DNA of 64,000 bases, from assembly GCA_002110465.1 (NCBI GenBank), contig NEED01000081.1, positions 124,001-188,000 on the forward strand, read 5' to 3'. The stretch is from an unicellular cyanobacterium SU2 (GTDB taxonomy: Bacteria; Cyanobacteriota; Cyanobacteriia; Cyanobacteriales; Microcystaceae). The translations under genes and the position numbers were made by a program. This document shows positions 1 through 8,974 of the stretch, one piece after another. Position 1 is the stretch's first letter. Each line of letters starts with the position of its first letter. Below the pieces are notes generated by a model. It had not been told where the DNA came from and made no database searches. It saw nothing but the letters and a program-made list of their open reading frames with translations.

Positions 1-2
1 TT

Positions 3-749
3 GTTCGTATCTACGGGATTGAATTAATCCGAAAATTAGGGAGAGAAGTTGATGAACTTCTGCTAGTTTTTGAAGCCGTTATTAATGTAAGTATTGGCTT
101 TGTTGCGGTTGTTGCTTTTGCTCAAAGTCAGAATATTAACTTAGTGGGATTATTAGCCAGTTTAGGGATTGGGGGTTTAGCCGTTGCTTTTGCGGCACAA
201 AAAACCCTTGAACAGTTAATAGGAACCATGGTTTTATATTTAGATCGTCCTTTTATTCCTGGAGAATATATTCGTTTACCCAGTGGTTTATTTGGTCGAA
301 TCGAATCGATTGGGCTAAGATCAACTAAGATTCGGACAGCAGCTAAAAGTACCCTGATGATTGTTCCCAATTCCATCATGTCAACCCTAGAGATTGAAAA
401 TGTAACTCGTGGGAAAAAAGTAATGGTTTTACTATATTTGAATTTTTCTAAAATTTTAGAAGATTCAGAACAAGCTTTAGTGGAACAAGTGGTCAAAGGA
501 AGTACCAATGACTTGTTTGGGATTGATCCTGGAAGTACAAAGATTGCGATGTTACCCCAAGAAAACGGTTCAGGCAGTCGTGCTAGGGTAACGTTTTTTA
601 TTTTAGGATCTAATGAAAACTCTATTGAATTACGCAAGCGTCTTCTTGAAGTTGCCAACGAAAATATTTCTAAACAATTAAAATCCCAAAATATTGAATT
701 CACCATGCAAGATCCAACCATTTATGTAGAATCCCCCATGACAATTTAA
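3..749 (+). CDS. MscS-family mechanosensitive channel, 3' part only
   Basis: The reading frame is open from base 3 to the stop at 749, so the gene begins before the window and the N-terminus is missing. The visible part has a hydrophobic segment, then the glycine/alanine-rich pore helix typical of MscS (GLLASLGIGGLAVAFAA), followed by the soluble beta domain with the family-type stretch RPFIPGEYIRL and IRTAAKSTLMIVPNS. MscS channels sit in the inner membrane and release solutes on hypo-osmotic shock. The C-terminal alpha/beta domain appears complete. The gene ends 9 bases before the deformylase start, so the two may be co-transcribed. The family call is firm; whether it gates by tension or is a larger MscK/YnaI-like relative cannot be told without the N-terminus. 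Confidence 0.9.
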   Translation, partial: VRIYGIELIRKLGREVDELLLVFEAVINVSIGFVAVVAFAQSQNINLVGLLASLGIGGLAVAFAAQKTLEQLIGTMVLYLDRPFIPGEYIRLPSGLFGRIESIGLRSTKIRTAAKSTLMIVPNSIMSTLEIENVTRGKKVMVLLYLNFSKILEDSEQALVEQVVKGSTNDLFGIDPGSTKIAMLPQENGSGSRARVTFFILGSNENSIELRKRLLEVANENISKQLKSQNIEFTMQDPTIYVESPMTI

Positions 750-758
750 GAAAAGAAC

Positions 759-1289
759 ATGAATGCTCATCCTTCCCTAAAAATTGCCCAAGTCGGTCAT
801 GCTATCTTGCAACAAACCGCCCAAACAATTACTAATTTGACTGATTCAACCCTACAACAGTTGATCGACTCATTGATCAATACGATGATGGATGCCAATG
901 GGGTGGGAATTGCCGCGCCTCAAGTATTCCATTCTCAGCGTTTGTTTATCGTTGCATCCCATCCCAACCCCCGCTATCCTAATGCCCCAATGATGGAACC
1001 TATCGCCATGATCAACCCCCGCATGGTATCCCATGGTTTAGAAGTCGTTAAAGATTGGGAAGGATGTCTAAGTGTTCCTGGGGTAAGGGGATTAGTTCCC
1101 CGTTATCAAAAAATTACCGTAGAATATTGCGATCGCCATGGCCAGCTACAACATCAAGAATTCACGGATTTTGTTGCGAGAATTTTTCAACACGAACTCG
1201 ATCACCTCAATGGCTTGGTTTTCCTTGATCGCGTCGAAAGTCCCCAAGATCTGCAAAAGATTACTGATCAATCAATTCAAGGGCATTAA
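759..1289 (+). CDS. def: Peptide deformylase
   Basis: This enzyme removes the formyl group from the N-terminal methionine of new proteins at the ribosome exit, using a metal ion. All three family motifs are present in the 176-residue protein: GVGIAAPQ at 48-55, EGCLS at 101-105 with the metal ligand Cys103, and QHELDH at 144-149 with the two metal-binding histidines and the catalytic glutamate. Length is normal for the family. The start ATG is 9 bases after the MscS-like gene. Its 3' end overlaps the convergent gene on the other strand by 29 bases, an unusual tail-to-tail overlap. Cyanobacteria often carry more than one deformylase; this could be a second copy. Confidence 0.97.
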   Translation: MNAHPSLKIAQVGHAILQQTAQTITNLTDSTLQQLIDSLINTMMDANGVGIAAPQVFHSQRLFIVASHPNPRYPNAPMMEPIAMINPRMVSHGLEVVKDWEGCLSVPGVRGLVPRYQKITVEYCDRHGQLQHQEFTDFVARIFQHELDHLNGLVFLDRVESPQDLQKITDQSIQGH

Positions 1290-1926
1290 GAAAGGCTCTC
1301 GTTGATCTAGAATCAGAATCTGACCTAGGATGGCGAACCCCTAAAGCATACACTCGTTGATCCACTAAATAAACCCGCATGGTAATCATTTCTCTTGCAC
1401 TTTCAAAAATCCATTCCTCCCCAGGATAAGTATTAATTTTGATAGGACGTTGGTTAGTCAGCTTAAATTCATTTTCTGGGGCAATTTTGTCTTGGATTGC
1501 TTGAAAAATGACCAGAGGATCTTTCCGTTGTTCGGAAGTGATAGAATCAGCGTAAGCAACCATATAGTGGCGATCTTCGTTATGGGAAGCTAGGGTGCGA
1601 AAATTCACCAGGCCAAGGGTTGTTCCTAAGACCACATTCTCTTGAGCAAGAACCCCTGGAGGAACCCAAAAAGAGACATTTCCTTCTTTAAAAATGATAA
1701 ATTGCCAACTATTAGAGGTTTCTCGCGGAGGAATTACGCCATTTGGGGGAGTTTGAAACATGAGGCGATCTTCTGAACTTAAACGACCAGTTTCAAAGAA
1801 ACTTCGCACCTCTTGACCAGCAGAAGGACTGTTTTGAGCGATTAACCAAGAAGGATGAGCGTGAACTGATTGCATTCCCCCTAAGATAAAAGTAATAAGT
1901 AAAAAACGACCTGGCATAATTGTCAT
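1261..1926 (-). CDS. Predicted secreted protein of unknown function
   Basis: The 221-residue product begins with a typical signal peptide: a hydrophobic core FLLITFILGG followed by small residues near VHAH. The mature part has no transmembrane segment and a mix of charged and aromatic residues; its length and pattern loosely recall PsbP-like or PsbP-domain lumenal proteins, but I do not recognise a firm family. Two ATG codons (1926 and 1917) can start it; the first is kept. The gene is convergent with the deformylase gene and overlaps its last 29 bases. I infer a periplasmic or thylakoid-lumen location only. Confidence 0.75.
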   Translation of the reverse strand: MTIMPGRFLLITFILGGMQSVHAHPSWLIAQNSPSAGQEVRSFFETGRLSSEDRLMFQTPPNGVIPPRETSNSWQFIIFKEGNVSFWVPPGVLAQENVVLGTTLGLVNFRTLASHNEDRHYMVAYADSITSEQRKDPLVIFQAIQDKIAPENEFKLTNQRPIKINTYPGEEWIFESAREMITMRVYLVDQRVYALGVRHPRSDSDSRSTRAFLNALELIDQ

Positions 1927-2070
1927 AATGGATAATAGAGATTTTTAGGATTATAGTTTAGATTTTACAATTGATTAAGGAATTGTCTATCTTCAAGACG
2001 GTTTTAATTAGGTTTAGCTTCTGACTCATTTTATGATATTTTCTTTAGTAAATTAACTCCTCAAAAGATT

Positions 2071-2667
2071 ATGTTAGGTAAATTTTTTGAAAAACCCAAA
2101 TCTGATGATAATCCTAGAGTTCCCCCCGGACAATATTTAGCCAAAGGGTTTCCTGTTCTTACCTACGGAGATACTCCCCAAATTAGTCTCTCTGATTGGT
2201 ATTTTCGCGTTTGGGGATTAGCCACTCCAAAAACGTTTAATTGGTCAGATTTTATGGCTCTTCCTCATCACAAATTTACCAAGGATTTTCACTGTGTTAC
2301 TCGTTGGTCTAAATTAGATGTACAGTGGACGGGAATTAAAATTACTGATTTTATGAAGTTAATAGAACTTGATCCCCAAGCTACTCATGTTATGCAACAT
2401 TGTTATGGAGGATATACCACGAATCTTCCCTTAGAAGATTTTGTACGAGAAGACAATTTTTTTGCTTTTGAATTATTAGGAGAACCCTTATCAGCAGACC
2501 ATGGCGGACCAATGCGTTCAGTGGTTCCTCATCTCTATGCTTGGAAGAGTGCAAAATGGATTAATGGGTTAGAATTTTTGCTGAAAGATGAGCCAGGATT
2601 TTGGGAACGGAATGGTTATCATAGACGGGGAGATCCCTGGCAAGAAGAACGTTATGGAGGTTATTAA
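2071..2667 (+). CDS. Sulfite-oxidase-like molybdopterin oxidoreductase
   Basis: The 198-residue protein matches the small single-domain members of the sulfite oxidase family (YuiH-like). The segment DFHCVTRWSKLDVQWTGI carries the conserved cysteine expected to bind molybdenum of the molybdopterin cofactor, and the later GPMRSVVPHLYAWKSAKW stretch is also typical of the fold. There is no signal peptide, so the protein should be cytoplasmic, unlike MsrP. There is no dimerisation domain and no heme domain, so its electron donor or acceptor is unknown. The gene stands alone between a minus-strand secreted protein and gluconokinase. The substrate cannot be given from sequence. Confidence 0.9.
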   Translation: MLGKFFEKPKSDDNPRVPPGQYLAKGFPVLTYGDTPQISLSDWYFRVWGLATPKTFNWSDFMALPHHKFTKDFHCVTRWSKLDVQWTGIKITDFMKLIELDPQATHVMQHCYGGYTTNLPLEDFVREDNFFAFELLGEPLSADHGGPMRSVVPHLYAWKSAKWINGLEFLLKDEPGFWERNGYHRRGDPWQEERYGGY

Positions 2668-2675
2668 CTAAAAAG

Positions 2676-3209
2676 TCAGCAGTTGGGTGGGATTGACCCA
2701 CCTGATAAATTTAACAACAATAAAATTTGGTTTATAATTTCTTCAGGAGTCAAACTAATATCTATAACCAGAGCATTTTCTGGTTCTTCTAAAGTTTCAA
2801 ATTGAGACTTTAAGAGTTCACTTTTCATGAAATGCTGTTTTCGCTTTTCTAGTCTTTCTAAAATTTCATCAAAACTTCCTTTAAGGTAAATCCAAATCAG
2901 ATTCGGATTATTATTGTGTAGGAACTCTCTATAGGAGTTTTTGAGAGATGAACAAGCTATGATTGCTGGTTGTTTATGTTGTTGTAAATTTTGAATCAAA
3001 TGACTTATGGAGATTAACCAAGGTTGACGATCTTGATCATTAAGGGGAATTCCCTGACTCATCTTTTCAAGATTTTCTGGGGAATGAAAATCATCAGCAT
3101 CATAAAATGAATAGTTTAAGAGATAACTAAGCTGCTGACCTATGGTTGTTTTTCCTGAACCCGAAACCCCCATTATGATGTAAATGTTAGGATTATTCAT
3201 TTTAACCAT
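2676..3209 (-). CDS. gntK: Gluconokinase
   Basis: It phosphorylates gluconate to 6-phosphogluconate, feeding the oxidative pentose phosphate pathway. Near the N-terminus is a Walker A loop GVSGSGKTTIG, followed by FYDADDFHSPENLEKM, the substrate-binding stretch typical of gluconokinases, and GIPLNDQDRQPWL, another hallmark. At 177 residues it has the usual length. Start codons at 3209 and 3200 are both possible; the second gives a start closer to the family pattern (MNNPNIYIIMGVSG). It is convergent with the molybdopterin oxidoreductase gene, 8 bases apart. Confidence 0.95.
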   Translation of the reverse strand: MVKMNNPNIYIIMGVSGSGKTTIGQQLSYLLNYSFYDADDFHSPENLEKMSQGIPLNDQDRQPWLISISHLIQNLQQHKQPAIIACSSLKNSYREFLHNNNPNLIWIYLKGSFDEILERLEKRKQHFMKSELLKSQFETLEEPENALVIDISLTPEEIINQILLLLNLSGGSIPPNC

Positions 3210-3249
3210 TATTGAAAACTAAATTTAACGATCTACACTTTATTAACTT

Positions 3250-3414
3250 ATGCCCTTACTTATTTTGCTAATAATATTGCTAGTATTTAATTGGATATTT
3301 TCTTGTCTATTGGCCATTATTCCTATAATTTTATTTCATTATTTTAGCTCATTGCTATGGACATTATTAGGAATTTCATTATTAATAATAATCAGTTGGT
3401 TTTTTGGTGAATAA
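3250..3414 (+). CDS. Possible small hydrophobic membrane protein (54 aa)
   Basis: A 54-codon ATG frame that is almost wholly hydrophobic, with two possible membrane segments separated by a short FHYFSS stretch, ending in WFFGE. It begins 40 bases upstream of the divergent gluconokinase gene. No strong ribosome binding site is visible. The residue composition is coherent for a two-helix membrane peptide, but AT-rich DNA can give such frames by chance. No family recognised. Confidence 0.3.
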   Translation: MPLLILLIILLVFNWIFSCLLAIIPIILFHYFSSLLWTLLGISLLIIISWFFGE

Positions 3415-3892
3415 ATAAGATAAATGATATATTAGATGAGAGCATACTTTGGCTGAGTAGAGAATTTAACTGAGTTAGCTTAATTATCAAAAAATAAGTT
3501 TCCTGAAATGGATTGTGTTCAAATACTAATCTTTGGTATAAAAACTGAAAACTATCGAGAAATAAGGTAAAATAATAGGGTAATCTAAACCATAGCCATA
3601 ACTAAAGTTTAGGAGCAATTGCTAAATTTTATCAGAGAAGGTTTAGAAATGTTTTGCATGGTTGATAAATCCTAGAAAAACCAAATAATAACCCTGTGTA
3701 TTGATTCGGGTCTAGAGAAAGTAGTTGAATATACGGTGAAACCCCCGATTGTCTTCTAAACTTCAGACGGTTAACCCCTTGCAAAAATTCCTAAATTAAG
3801 TGTTAAACTCTAACCGCATCTAGTCAAACAACCCTAAACCTCTTAAATTAATTTTTCTGATTAACCATCTCTTTTCACTCAATCACTTGAAA
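3415..3892. other. Gene-free stretch upstream of the DHH gene
   Basis: About 480 bases with no convincing reading frame, no tRNA-like fold and no clear terminator. It is AT-rich and may hold the promoter and a long leader of the DHH phosphoesterase gene. A non-coding RNA cannot be excluded, but nothing specific supports one. Confidence 0.4.
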
Positions 3893-5161
3893 ATGAAATC
3901 AACCTTACTGACCCCCAGCAATCATAGAACCTCAGAAACAAAGTTAAGATCAGGTGTGAATCCAGTAGAAGCTGATTTAACCAATACGGACACAGACAAA
4001 GAAACTGAAAAAAGTGTTGCTTCCGGGAATGGGAATAAAAGTTATGATTTACCCCCCGGAAAACTTGCGTATAAGCTAAAACAGACCCTAGAACATCATC
4101 AGGGAGAACGTCAAATTGTTGTCATTCAGGATTTTCCTGATCCTGATGCCCTCTCAAGTGCCTGGGCTTATCAACTTATCGCTCAACCTTATGATATTCA
4201 CTGCGATATTGTCTATGCAGGAACCCTATCTCATCAAGAAAATATTGCCCTAGTGAAGCTTACAGGACTACCAGCCAAACGATGGAGTGTTAATACCCTA
4301 AAAGAACGGGATCTTTCAGTTTATAACAGTTGTGTATTAGTAGATAGTCAAGGGAATACCAGTCAATTAATGCCCTTAGTTAAACAGGCTAAGATTCCCA
4401 TTATTATTGTCATTGACCATCACAGCAAACAGGGAGACATTAGGGCAGAATTTCTGGATTTACGCCCCCAAATTCGGGCTACCGCCACCATTGTTACCCA
4501 ATACTTGCAAGCGGGACTGTTAGATTTTAATAGTAGTAATACTATTCATGTTAAGTGTGCCACAGCCTTAATGCACGGGATTCGTTCAGATACAAATAAT
4601 TTACTTCAGGCACAAGAACAAGACTTACTAGCGGCAGCTTATTTATCTCGGATCTATGATCCCCAGTTACTCAATGCCGTGCTACAATCAGCGCGATCGC
4701 GGCGAGTGATGGATGTAATCGAGCGATCGCTGAAAAATCGTCAGACTCAAAACAATGTGTCTATTGCTGGAGTCGGTTATCTACGTTATGAAGATCGAGA
4801 TGCTATTCCCCAAGCGGCTGATTTTTTAGTCACTGAGGAAAATATTCATACGGCGGTAGTCTATGGCATTATCCACGATCAAGATAACGATATCGAAGTA
4901 GTGATTGGTTCTTTGAGAACCAATAAGCTGACCCTTGATCCCGATGAATTCCTGAAAGAAGCTTTAGGAAAAGATAGTCAAGGCCGATACTATGGCGGCG
5001 GAAGAGAAATGGCTGGTGGGTTTGAAATTTCCCTTGGTTTTTTAGGGGGAAGCAACGATAACACTAACTACACCAAACTGAAGTGGGAAGTCTTTGATGC
5101 TCAAATCAAACAAAAACTCTTACGGTTAGTTAACCCCGAAGATAAAGTAATTCATGCTTGA
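3893..5161 (+). CDS. DHH-family phosphoesterase (NrnA/RecJ-like)
   Basis: The protein belongs to the DHH/DHHA1 group, which includes nanoRNases and pAp phosphatases. Motifs are DPDALSSA at about residues 83-90 (manganese ligands), the LVDSQGN motif with Asp151, and DHH at 175-177. The C-terminal GGGREMAGGF fits the DHHA1 nucleotide-binding part. I start at ATG 3893 (422 residues) rather than the in-frame TTG two codons earlier. The first 55 residues are polar and probably disordered. The likely role is breakdown of short oligoribonucleotides or of 3'-phosphoadenosine 5'-phosphate; the exact substrate is inference. Confidence 0.92.
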   Translation: MKSTLLTPSNHRTSETKLRSGVNPVEADLTNTDTDKETEKSVASGNGNKSYDLPPGKLAYKLKQTLEHHQGERQIVVIQDFPDPDALSSAWAYQLIAQPYDIHCDIVYAGTLSHQENIALVKLTGLPAKRWSVNTLKERDLSVYNSCVLVDSQGNTSQLMPLVKQAKIPIIIVIDHHSKQGDIRAEFLDLRPQIRATATIVTQYLQAGLLDFNSSNTIHVKCATALMHGIRSDTNNLLQAQEQDLLAAAYLSRIYDPQLLNAVLQSARSRRVMDVIERSLKNRQTQNNVSIAGVGYLRYEDRDAIPQAADFLVTEENIHTAVVYGIIHDQDNDIEVVIGSLRTNKLTLDPDEFLKEALGKDSQGRYYGGGREMAGGFEISLGFLGGSNDNTNYTKLKWEVFDAQIKQKLLRLVNPEDKVIHA

Positions 5162-5217
5162 ACAAGAATTCTGTAAGATCAATAAAAGTCCGTTATACGT
5201 CTTTTAGGAGGTGTAAG

Positions 5218-5583
5218 ATGACCATTCATCTCAATCACACCATCGTACCAGCCAAGAATAAACAAGCTTCGGCCGAGTTCTTTGCCCATCTTTTCGGACT
5301 TAAAGTTGAATCCCCCATCAGTCACTTTGCAGCTGTCCCCATTAATGACACTCTAACGTTTGACTTTGCTGAGCGTGATTGCTTTGAATCCCACCATTAT
5401 GCCTTTCATGTTAGTGATCAAGAATTTGACGCTATCTTTGCTCGGGTTCAACAAGCGGGTCTTGAATACAGTAGTGATCCCATGCACCAGAAGGTAGGAG
5501 AGATTAATCACAGAAAGGGCGGACGTGGTTTTTATTTCTACGACCTTGATGGTCATAACCTCGAATTACTCACCCGTATCTAG
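5218..5583 (+). CDS. VOC-family (glyoxalase/bleomycin-resistance fold) protein
   Basis: This 121-residue protein has the vicinal-oxygen-chelate fold pattern: an N-terminal HLNHTIVPAKNKQASAEFFA repeat unit and a C-terminal GRGFYFYDLDGHNLELLTRI unit with the usual metal-binding glutamate near the end (LEL). The start at 5218 is fixed by an excellent ribosome binding site, TAGGAGGTG, 5 bases upstream; a longer TTG-initiated frame overlapping the DHH gene is rejected. Its substrate cannot be deduced; VOC proteins include glyoxalase I, dioxygenases and resistance proteins. It is convergent with the next gene, with one base between them. Confidence 0.88.
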   Translation: MTIHLNHTIVPAKNKQASAEFFAHLFGLKVESPISHFAAVPINDTLTFDFAERDCFESHHYAFHVSDQEFDAIFARVQQAGLEYSSDPMHQKVGEINHRKGGRGFYFYDLDGHNLELLTRI

Positions 5584-5584
5584 T

Positions 5585-7114
5585 TTAACGCCGAATTGAT
5601 ACATCAGTGAGTAACTCGACCACATCCAAGCCATTCCCAATCACACCAGGGATACTAGGATAACCTGCACTAGCACCGACTAAAAAAAGATTAGATAATT
5701 CGGTGCGATAACCTAAACGATTTAATCCCACTTGTTGAGGAATTAATTTAGCTCCATAAATATTTCCTTGAGGTTGTCCTAGATAATATTCGCTAGTGGT
5801 TGGAGTGCCATAAATTTTCATCCGAATATGATGATCGATATCAGGAAAGAGATCTCGGACACTGGTCATAATCTGTTGATAAACTTCTCGTTTTTTGGCT
5901 TTGTAAGCTGCCCTATCCGTTTCATGAAGCAGTTTAAACGGTTGATAAGGACAGACTGTCGCAATTTCTAGAATATGTTTTCCAGCAGGAGCCATTCCTG
6001 GTTCGGCTGATTTTAGAGTGGGACATGATACAAAAATCCAAGGATGATCTAAATTACCATCGAGTTGTTGTTGATAAGCTCGATTGAGATCTCGATCAGG
6101 ATAATACCAAAGATTCCAATTGCCAAGCTTGTAGCTTTGGGGGGTAAAACTTTCTGCTAACCCAAGATAAAGGTTAAAGGCACTAGCTGAATATTCGTAA
6201 CCTGTCAGTCGTTGATATTCCGATGAACTTAAGGTTTTAGCTCCCTCTTGCATTAACTCTACCGTCAATTTGGGGTCAAGATCGCTGATATAAGAGCAAG
6301 TTGCTTGATAGGTTTTCCCCCCAGCTTTGACTTCTTGGACTTGTTTATTTTTGACTTTAATGTACTCGACTGGGGTTGAATACAAAATTATCCCACCGTT
6401 TGAGGCGATCGCGTCAACAATCGTGTTAACAAAGTGTTTAAAATGATATCTAGGATAGTAAGCTCCTTGGGAATAGGCCCAGACCAAGGAGGTATGAGTA
6501 ATTAAAGCAATTTGATCGGGGGGTAGAGCATAATCTCCACTTTGTCCTGCTAACAAAGCTTGCAGTTTTAGAGACAGTCCCACGCGATTATAAAGATCTT
6601 GTAAAGTCCAGTTGCGCCGAGAAAATAGTTCCCAGTATTGAGGTAATTTCCACCAATCTGTCCAATTGAAAGCAAACCAACGAATATATCGGGATAAATG
6701 GGTAAGCTCTTGGTGAAGATTTGTTATTTCATCACAATAATCATTAATTGCCTCAGTTTCCTGGGGAAAATGCTCAAGTAACCGATGACGGAGATTTTCC
6801 CATCCTAGAGGAATAGCAAAATCCACATCTGGGGTGATCACTCGATCAATGCAGTCACGATCAAGGGAATTAAAGGGAACATCTCGATTGATATAATCAA
6901 GGAACTGGGAAATTACCTGACCTGAACCACATTGAGAAATATAATGGACATCAGCGCAGAAGCTATACTCTCCGTAATTGAAAGTATGACAACATCCCCC
7001 AGGTAAATAATGTTGTTCTAAAATAAGAACTCGTTTTCCTTGTTGAGTTAAACAGGCTGCCGATGAAAGTCCTCCTAGCCCTGCACCTAAAATAATATAA
7101 TCAAAAGTTTCCAT
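5585..7114 (-). CDS. FAD-dependent CrtI/RetSat-like oxidoreductase
   Basis: A 509-residue flavoprotein of the phytoene desaturase/carotene isomerase/retinol saturase superfamily. The N-terminus has the dinucleotide-binding motif GAGLGG at about residues 10-15 with the ribose-binding glutamate at 33 (LILEQ). The C-terminus has GVIGNGLDVVELL, where FAD contacts are expected. Start is ATG 7114, with AGAGGTG as ribosome binding site on the minus strand; an earlier GTG at 7123 is less likely. Family members desaturate, isomerise or saturate carotenoid and retinoid chains. The sequence resembles the RetSat-like branch more than true CrtI, but the substrate is not certain. Confidence 0.88.
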   Translation of the reverse strand: METFDYIILGAGLGGLSSAACLTQQGKRVLILEQHYLPGGCCHTFNYGEYSFCADVHYISQCGSGQVISQFLDYINRDVPFNSLDRDCIDRVITPDVDFAIPLGWENLRHRLLEHFPQETEAINDYCDEITNLHQELTHLSRYIRWFAFNWTDWWKLPQYWELFSRRNWTLQDLYNRVGLSLKLQALLAGQSGDYALPPDQIALITHTSLVWAYSQGAYYPRYHFKHFVNTIVDAIASNGGIILYSTPVEYIKVKNKQVQEVKAGGKTYQATCSYISDLDPKLTVELMQEGAKTLSSSEYQRLTGYEYSASAFNLYLGLAESFTPQSYKLGNWNLWYYPDRDLNRAYQQQLDGNLDHPWIFVSCPTLKSAEPGMAPAGKHILEIATVCPYQPFKLLHETDRAAYKAKKREVYQQIMTSVRDLFPDIDHHIRMKIYGTPTTSEYYLGQPQGNIYGAKLIPQQVGLNRLGYRTELSNLFLVGASAGYPSIPGVIGNGLDVVELLTDVSIRR

Positions 7115-7260
7115 TTTGTACACCTCTAGCCAACTTTGTTAGCTATTTGTGGGTAATTCTTGAGAAATCTCTTCACTATTCATTATATGAATGAATTAAG
7201 AGCTATAATACTTCCCGTTAAAAGGATTGACATATCTTTACTCTTCCCAACTTATTGATC

Positions 7261-8178
7261 ATGACTGAAAAACCCCATCCAGTTTCTCGCAACAATCCTC
7301 ATAAATCTCGAAAGCCAACGATAAAATCGAGAAAATTTCCATCGAAGCCCACTTTTGACCCGAAAACCTCCCAAGAAGATCGAGAAGATAACGATTTGGT
7401 CTATGGTCGCCATTCTGTTTTGGCGGCCTTAGAAAGCGATCGCCAATTAAATCGAATTTGGATTACTAACAAACTCCACTATGATCCCCGCTTTCATTCT
7501 CTACTTCAAACGGCTAAAGCCAAAGGAACCGTAATTGATGAGGTCAACATTCAACGGCTTAATCAAATTACCTCTGGGGGAAATCATCAAGGGGTAGCAG
7601 CCCAAATTGCTCCTTATAATTATCAAGACCTCGATGAGTTAATTACTCAAGCGAAAGCCAGTACAGATGAGCCAGTCATTGTCATTGCCGATGGGATTGC
7701 TGATCCCCATAACTTAGGAGCAATCATCCGCACAGCCGAAGCATTAGGGGCGCAAGGCTTAGTGATTCCTCAACGACGAGCAGCTGGAGTGACTTCTACG
7801 GTCACCAAAGTAGCGGCAGGGGCATTAGAATCTTTTCCGGTCGCTAGGGTCGTTAATCTCAGTCGAGCTTTAGAAACCTTAAAATCGGCTGGTTTTTGGA
7901 TTTATGGCACGGCGGCTGAGGGAGGTAAACTGTTACACAGTATGGAACTTCGAGGGGCGATAGGATTGGTTATAGGCTCTGAGGAAAATGGGTTAAGTTT
8001 ATTAACGCAACGCTGTTGCGATCAACTGATCTCTATTCCTTTAGGAGGAAAAACGCCGAGCTTAAATGCTTCTGTAGCTGCGGCTATTACTCTTTATGAA
8101 GTCTATCGTCAACGTTGGTCAGATAAGCTTTATTTAGAGTCTGTATCAGACGCTACAGTAAAAAGAACTGACTTATAA
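7261..8178 (+). CDS. rlmB: TrmH/SpoU-family 2'-O-ribose methyltransferase (RlmB-like)
   Basis: The enzyme methylates the 2'-hydroxyl of a ribose, most likely Gm2251 in 23S rRNA. After a basic, disordered tail of about 45 residues come the substrate-binding N-domain ([13 protein letters not shown]) and the SPOUT knot motifs: motif 1 [17 protein letters not shown], motif 2 IGSEENGLS and motif 3 [17 protein letters not shown]. Start is ATG 7261; a TTG two codons earlier is ignored. The gene is divergent from the CrtI-like gene with about 145 bases between them. The basic tail may add RNA contacts. Confidence 0.93.
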   Translation: MTEKPHPVSRNNPHKSRKPTIKSRKFPSKPTFDPKTSQEDREDNDLVYGRHSVLAALESDRQLNRIWITNKLHYDPRFHSLLQTAKAKGTVIDEVNIQRLNQITSGGNHQGVAAQIAPYNYQDLDELITQAKASTDEPVIVIADGIADPHNLGAIIRTAEALGAQGLVIPQRRAAGVTSTVTKVAAGALESFPVARVVNLSRALETLKSAGFWIYGTAAEGGKLLHSMELRGAIGLVIGSEENGLSLLTQRCCDQLISIPLGGKTPSLNASVAAAITLYEVYRQRWSDKLYLESVSDATVKRTDL

Positions 8179-8291
8179 GTATAACTCATTAATACATGAC
8201 AGAGTTTTTAGGAAAACTTCAAAAAAAATCATAATTTATCGTTAGAATAACACATTAAAACTGTATAAAGCCAATGAGGATAAAACAACCA

Positions 8292-8564
8292 ATGCTGAAA
8301 GTGTTGAATTTTTTGGGACTAGCTTACTGGGTAGAGATTATTACAAAAACTCCACAATGTACTTACTATTTTGGTCCATTTGCCAGTAAAGAATCGGCAC
8401 AGGTGAGCTATGAAGGTTATCTAGAAGATCTACAAGCTGAAGGAGCGCAGGAAATTCAAGTAATTGTTAAACGATGTAAGCCAAGTAATTTAACTATTTT
8501 TGATGAAAAAGAAGAGATTCAAAAATTTCAAAGGATCTCTCGCCTAACCCGTCAAGCATCTTAA
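8292..8564 (+). CDS. DUF1816 domain protein
   Basis: A 90-residue member of a cyanobacterial family known only by domain number. The pattern YWVEIITKTPQCTYYFGPF followed by SYEGYLEDLQAEGA and a final LTIFDE stretch matches DUF1816. An AGGA sequence 11 bases upstream supports ATG 8292; an in-frame ATG at 8274 would add six residues. No membrane segment or signal peptide. The function is not known; related small proteins have been proposed to associate with phycobilisome linker-like domains, but the sequence gives no direct evidence. Confidence 0.8.
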   Translation: MLKVLNFLGLAYWVEIITKTPQCTYYFGPFASKESAQVSYEGYLEDLQAEGAQEIQVIVKRCKPSNLTIFDEKEEIQKFQRISRLTRQAS

Positions 8565-8587
8565 AATAAAAAATAATTAGACTACCT

Positions 8588-8752
8588 TCATTCCCCATCC
8601 TGAACGCTTAGGTGGGGATTTCTGATCTTAATTTTAGGTTGAAGTGACACTCCTCCCGACATTGATATGTGTAGGTACAGCGCGGGCTTACCTACCTCAC
8701 GAGCGGACATTACTGTTTCATTGGTCTTTTCTAGATACACAAATTTTGCCAT
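8588..8752 (-). CDS. Possible 54-residue protein or IS200/IS605-type remnant
   Basis: A minus-strand frame of 54 codons starts at ATG 8752, directly after an in-frame TAA, with GGAAGGGGA as a good ribosome binding site. The product starts MAKFVYLEKT and ends in NPHLSVQDGE, where the stop falls at the hairpin at 8593-8617. A consensus-like promoter lies about 220 bases upstream. No family recognised. The hairpin resembles ends of IS200/IS605 elements, so this could be a decayed tail of a TnpB-type gene rather than an independent gene. Confidence 0.35.
   Translation of the reverse strand: MAKFVYLEKTNETVMSAREVGKPALYLHISMSGGVSLQPKIKIRNPHLSVQDGE
8593..8617. repeat. Hairpin resembling an IS200/IS605 end
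   Basis: A stem of CCCCATCC against GGTGGGG around the loop TGAACGCTTA. Hairpins of this shape are common at IS200/IS605-type ends in cyanobacteria. A similar hairpin lies at 33951-33977. It could also end transcripts from either side, although no T-run follows. Confidence 0.5.
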
Positions 8753-8974
8753 TTACATATCCCCTTCCAGATACCTCCACAGTCGGCGCTATCAACTATC
8801 TATCGGCTGTAATGTATCGAGTTTTCATCCAGAAAAACTTTTCTACCCGTTTCGGTGCTTCTTAGCATTTTTGATTGTCTGGGGCAATCTAGGGATGCGA
8901 TCTCTACTAGCTAGAGCGATGGGGTTCGCCCTTTAATTTATTAGCCTGTTTCCAGGTGTCGGTTAGACTCGTTC

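Noticed and set aside
5158-5217. TTG-initiated extension of the VOC gene
   Set aside because: The strong ribosome site just before ATG 5218 fixes the start; the extension is not VOC-like.
8644-8936. Plus-strand frames of 73 and 89 codons
   Set aside because: They lie opposite the promoter, leader and 54-codon frame on the minus strand, overlap each other, and show no family features.
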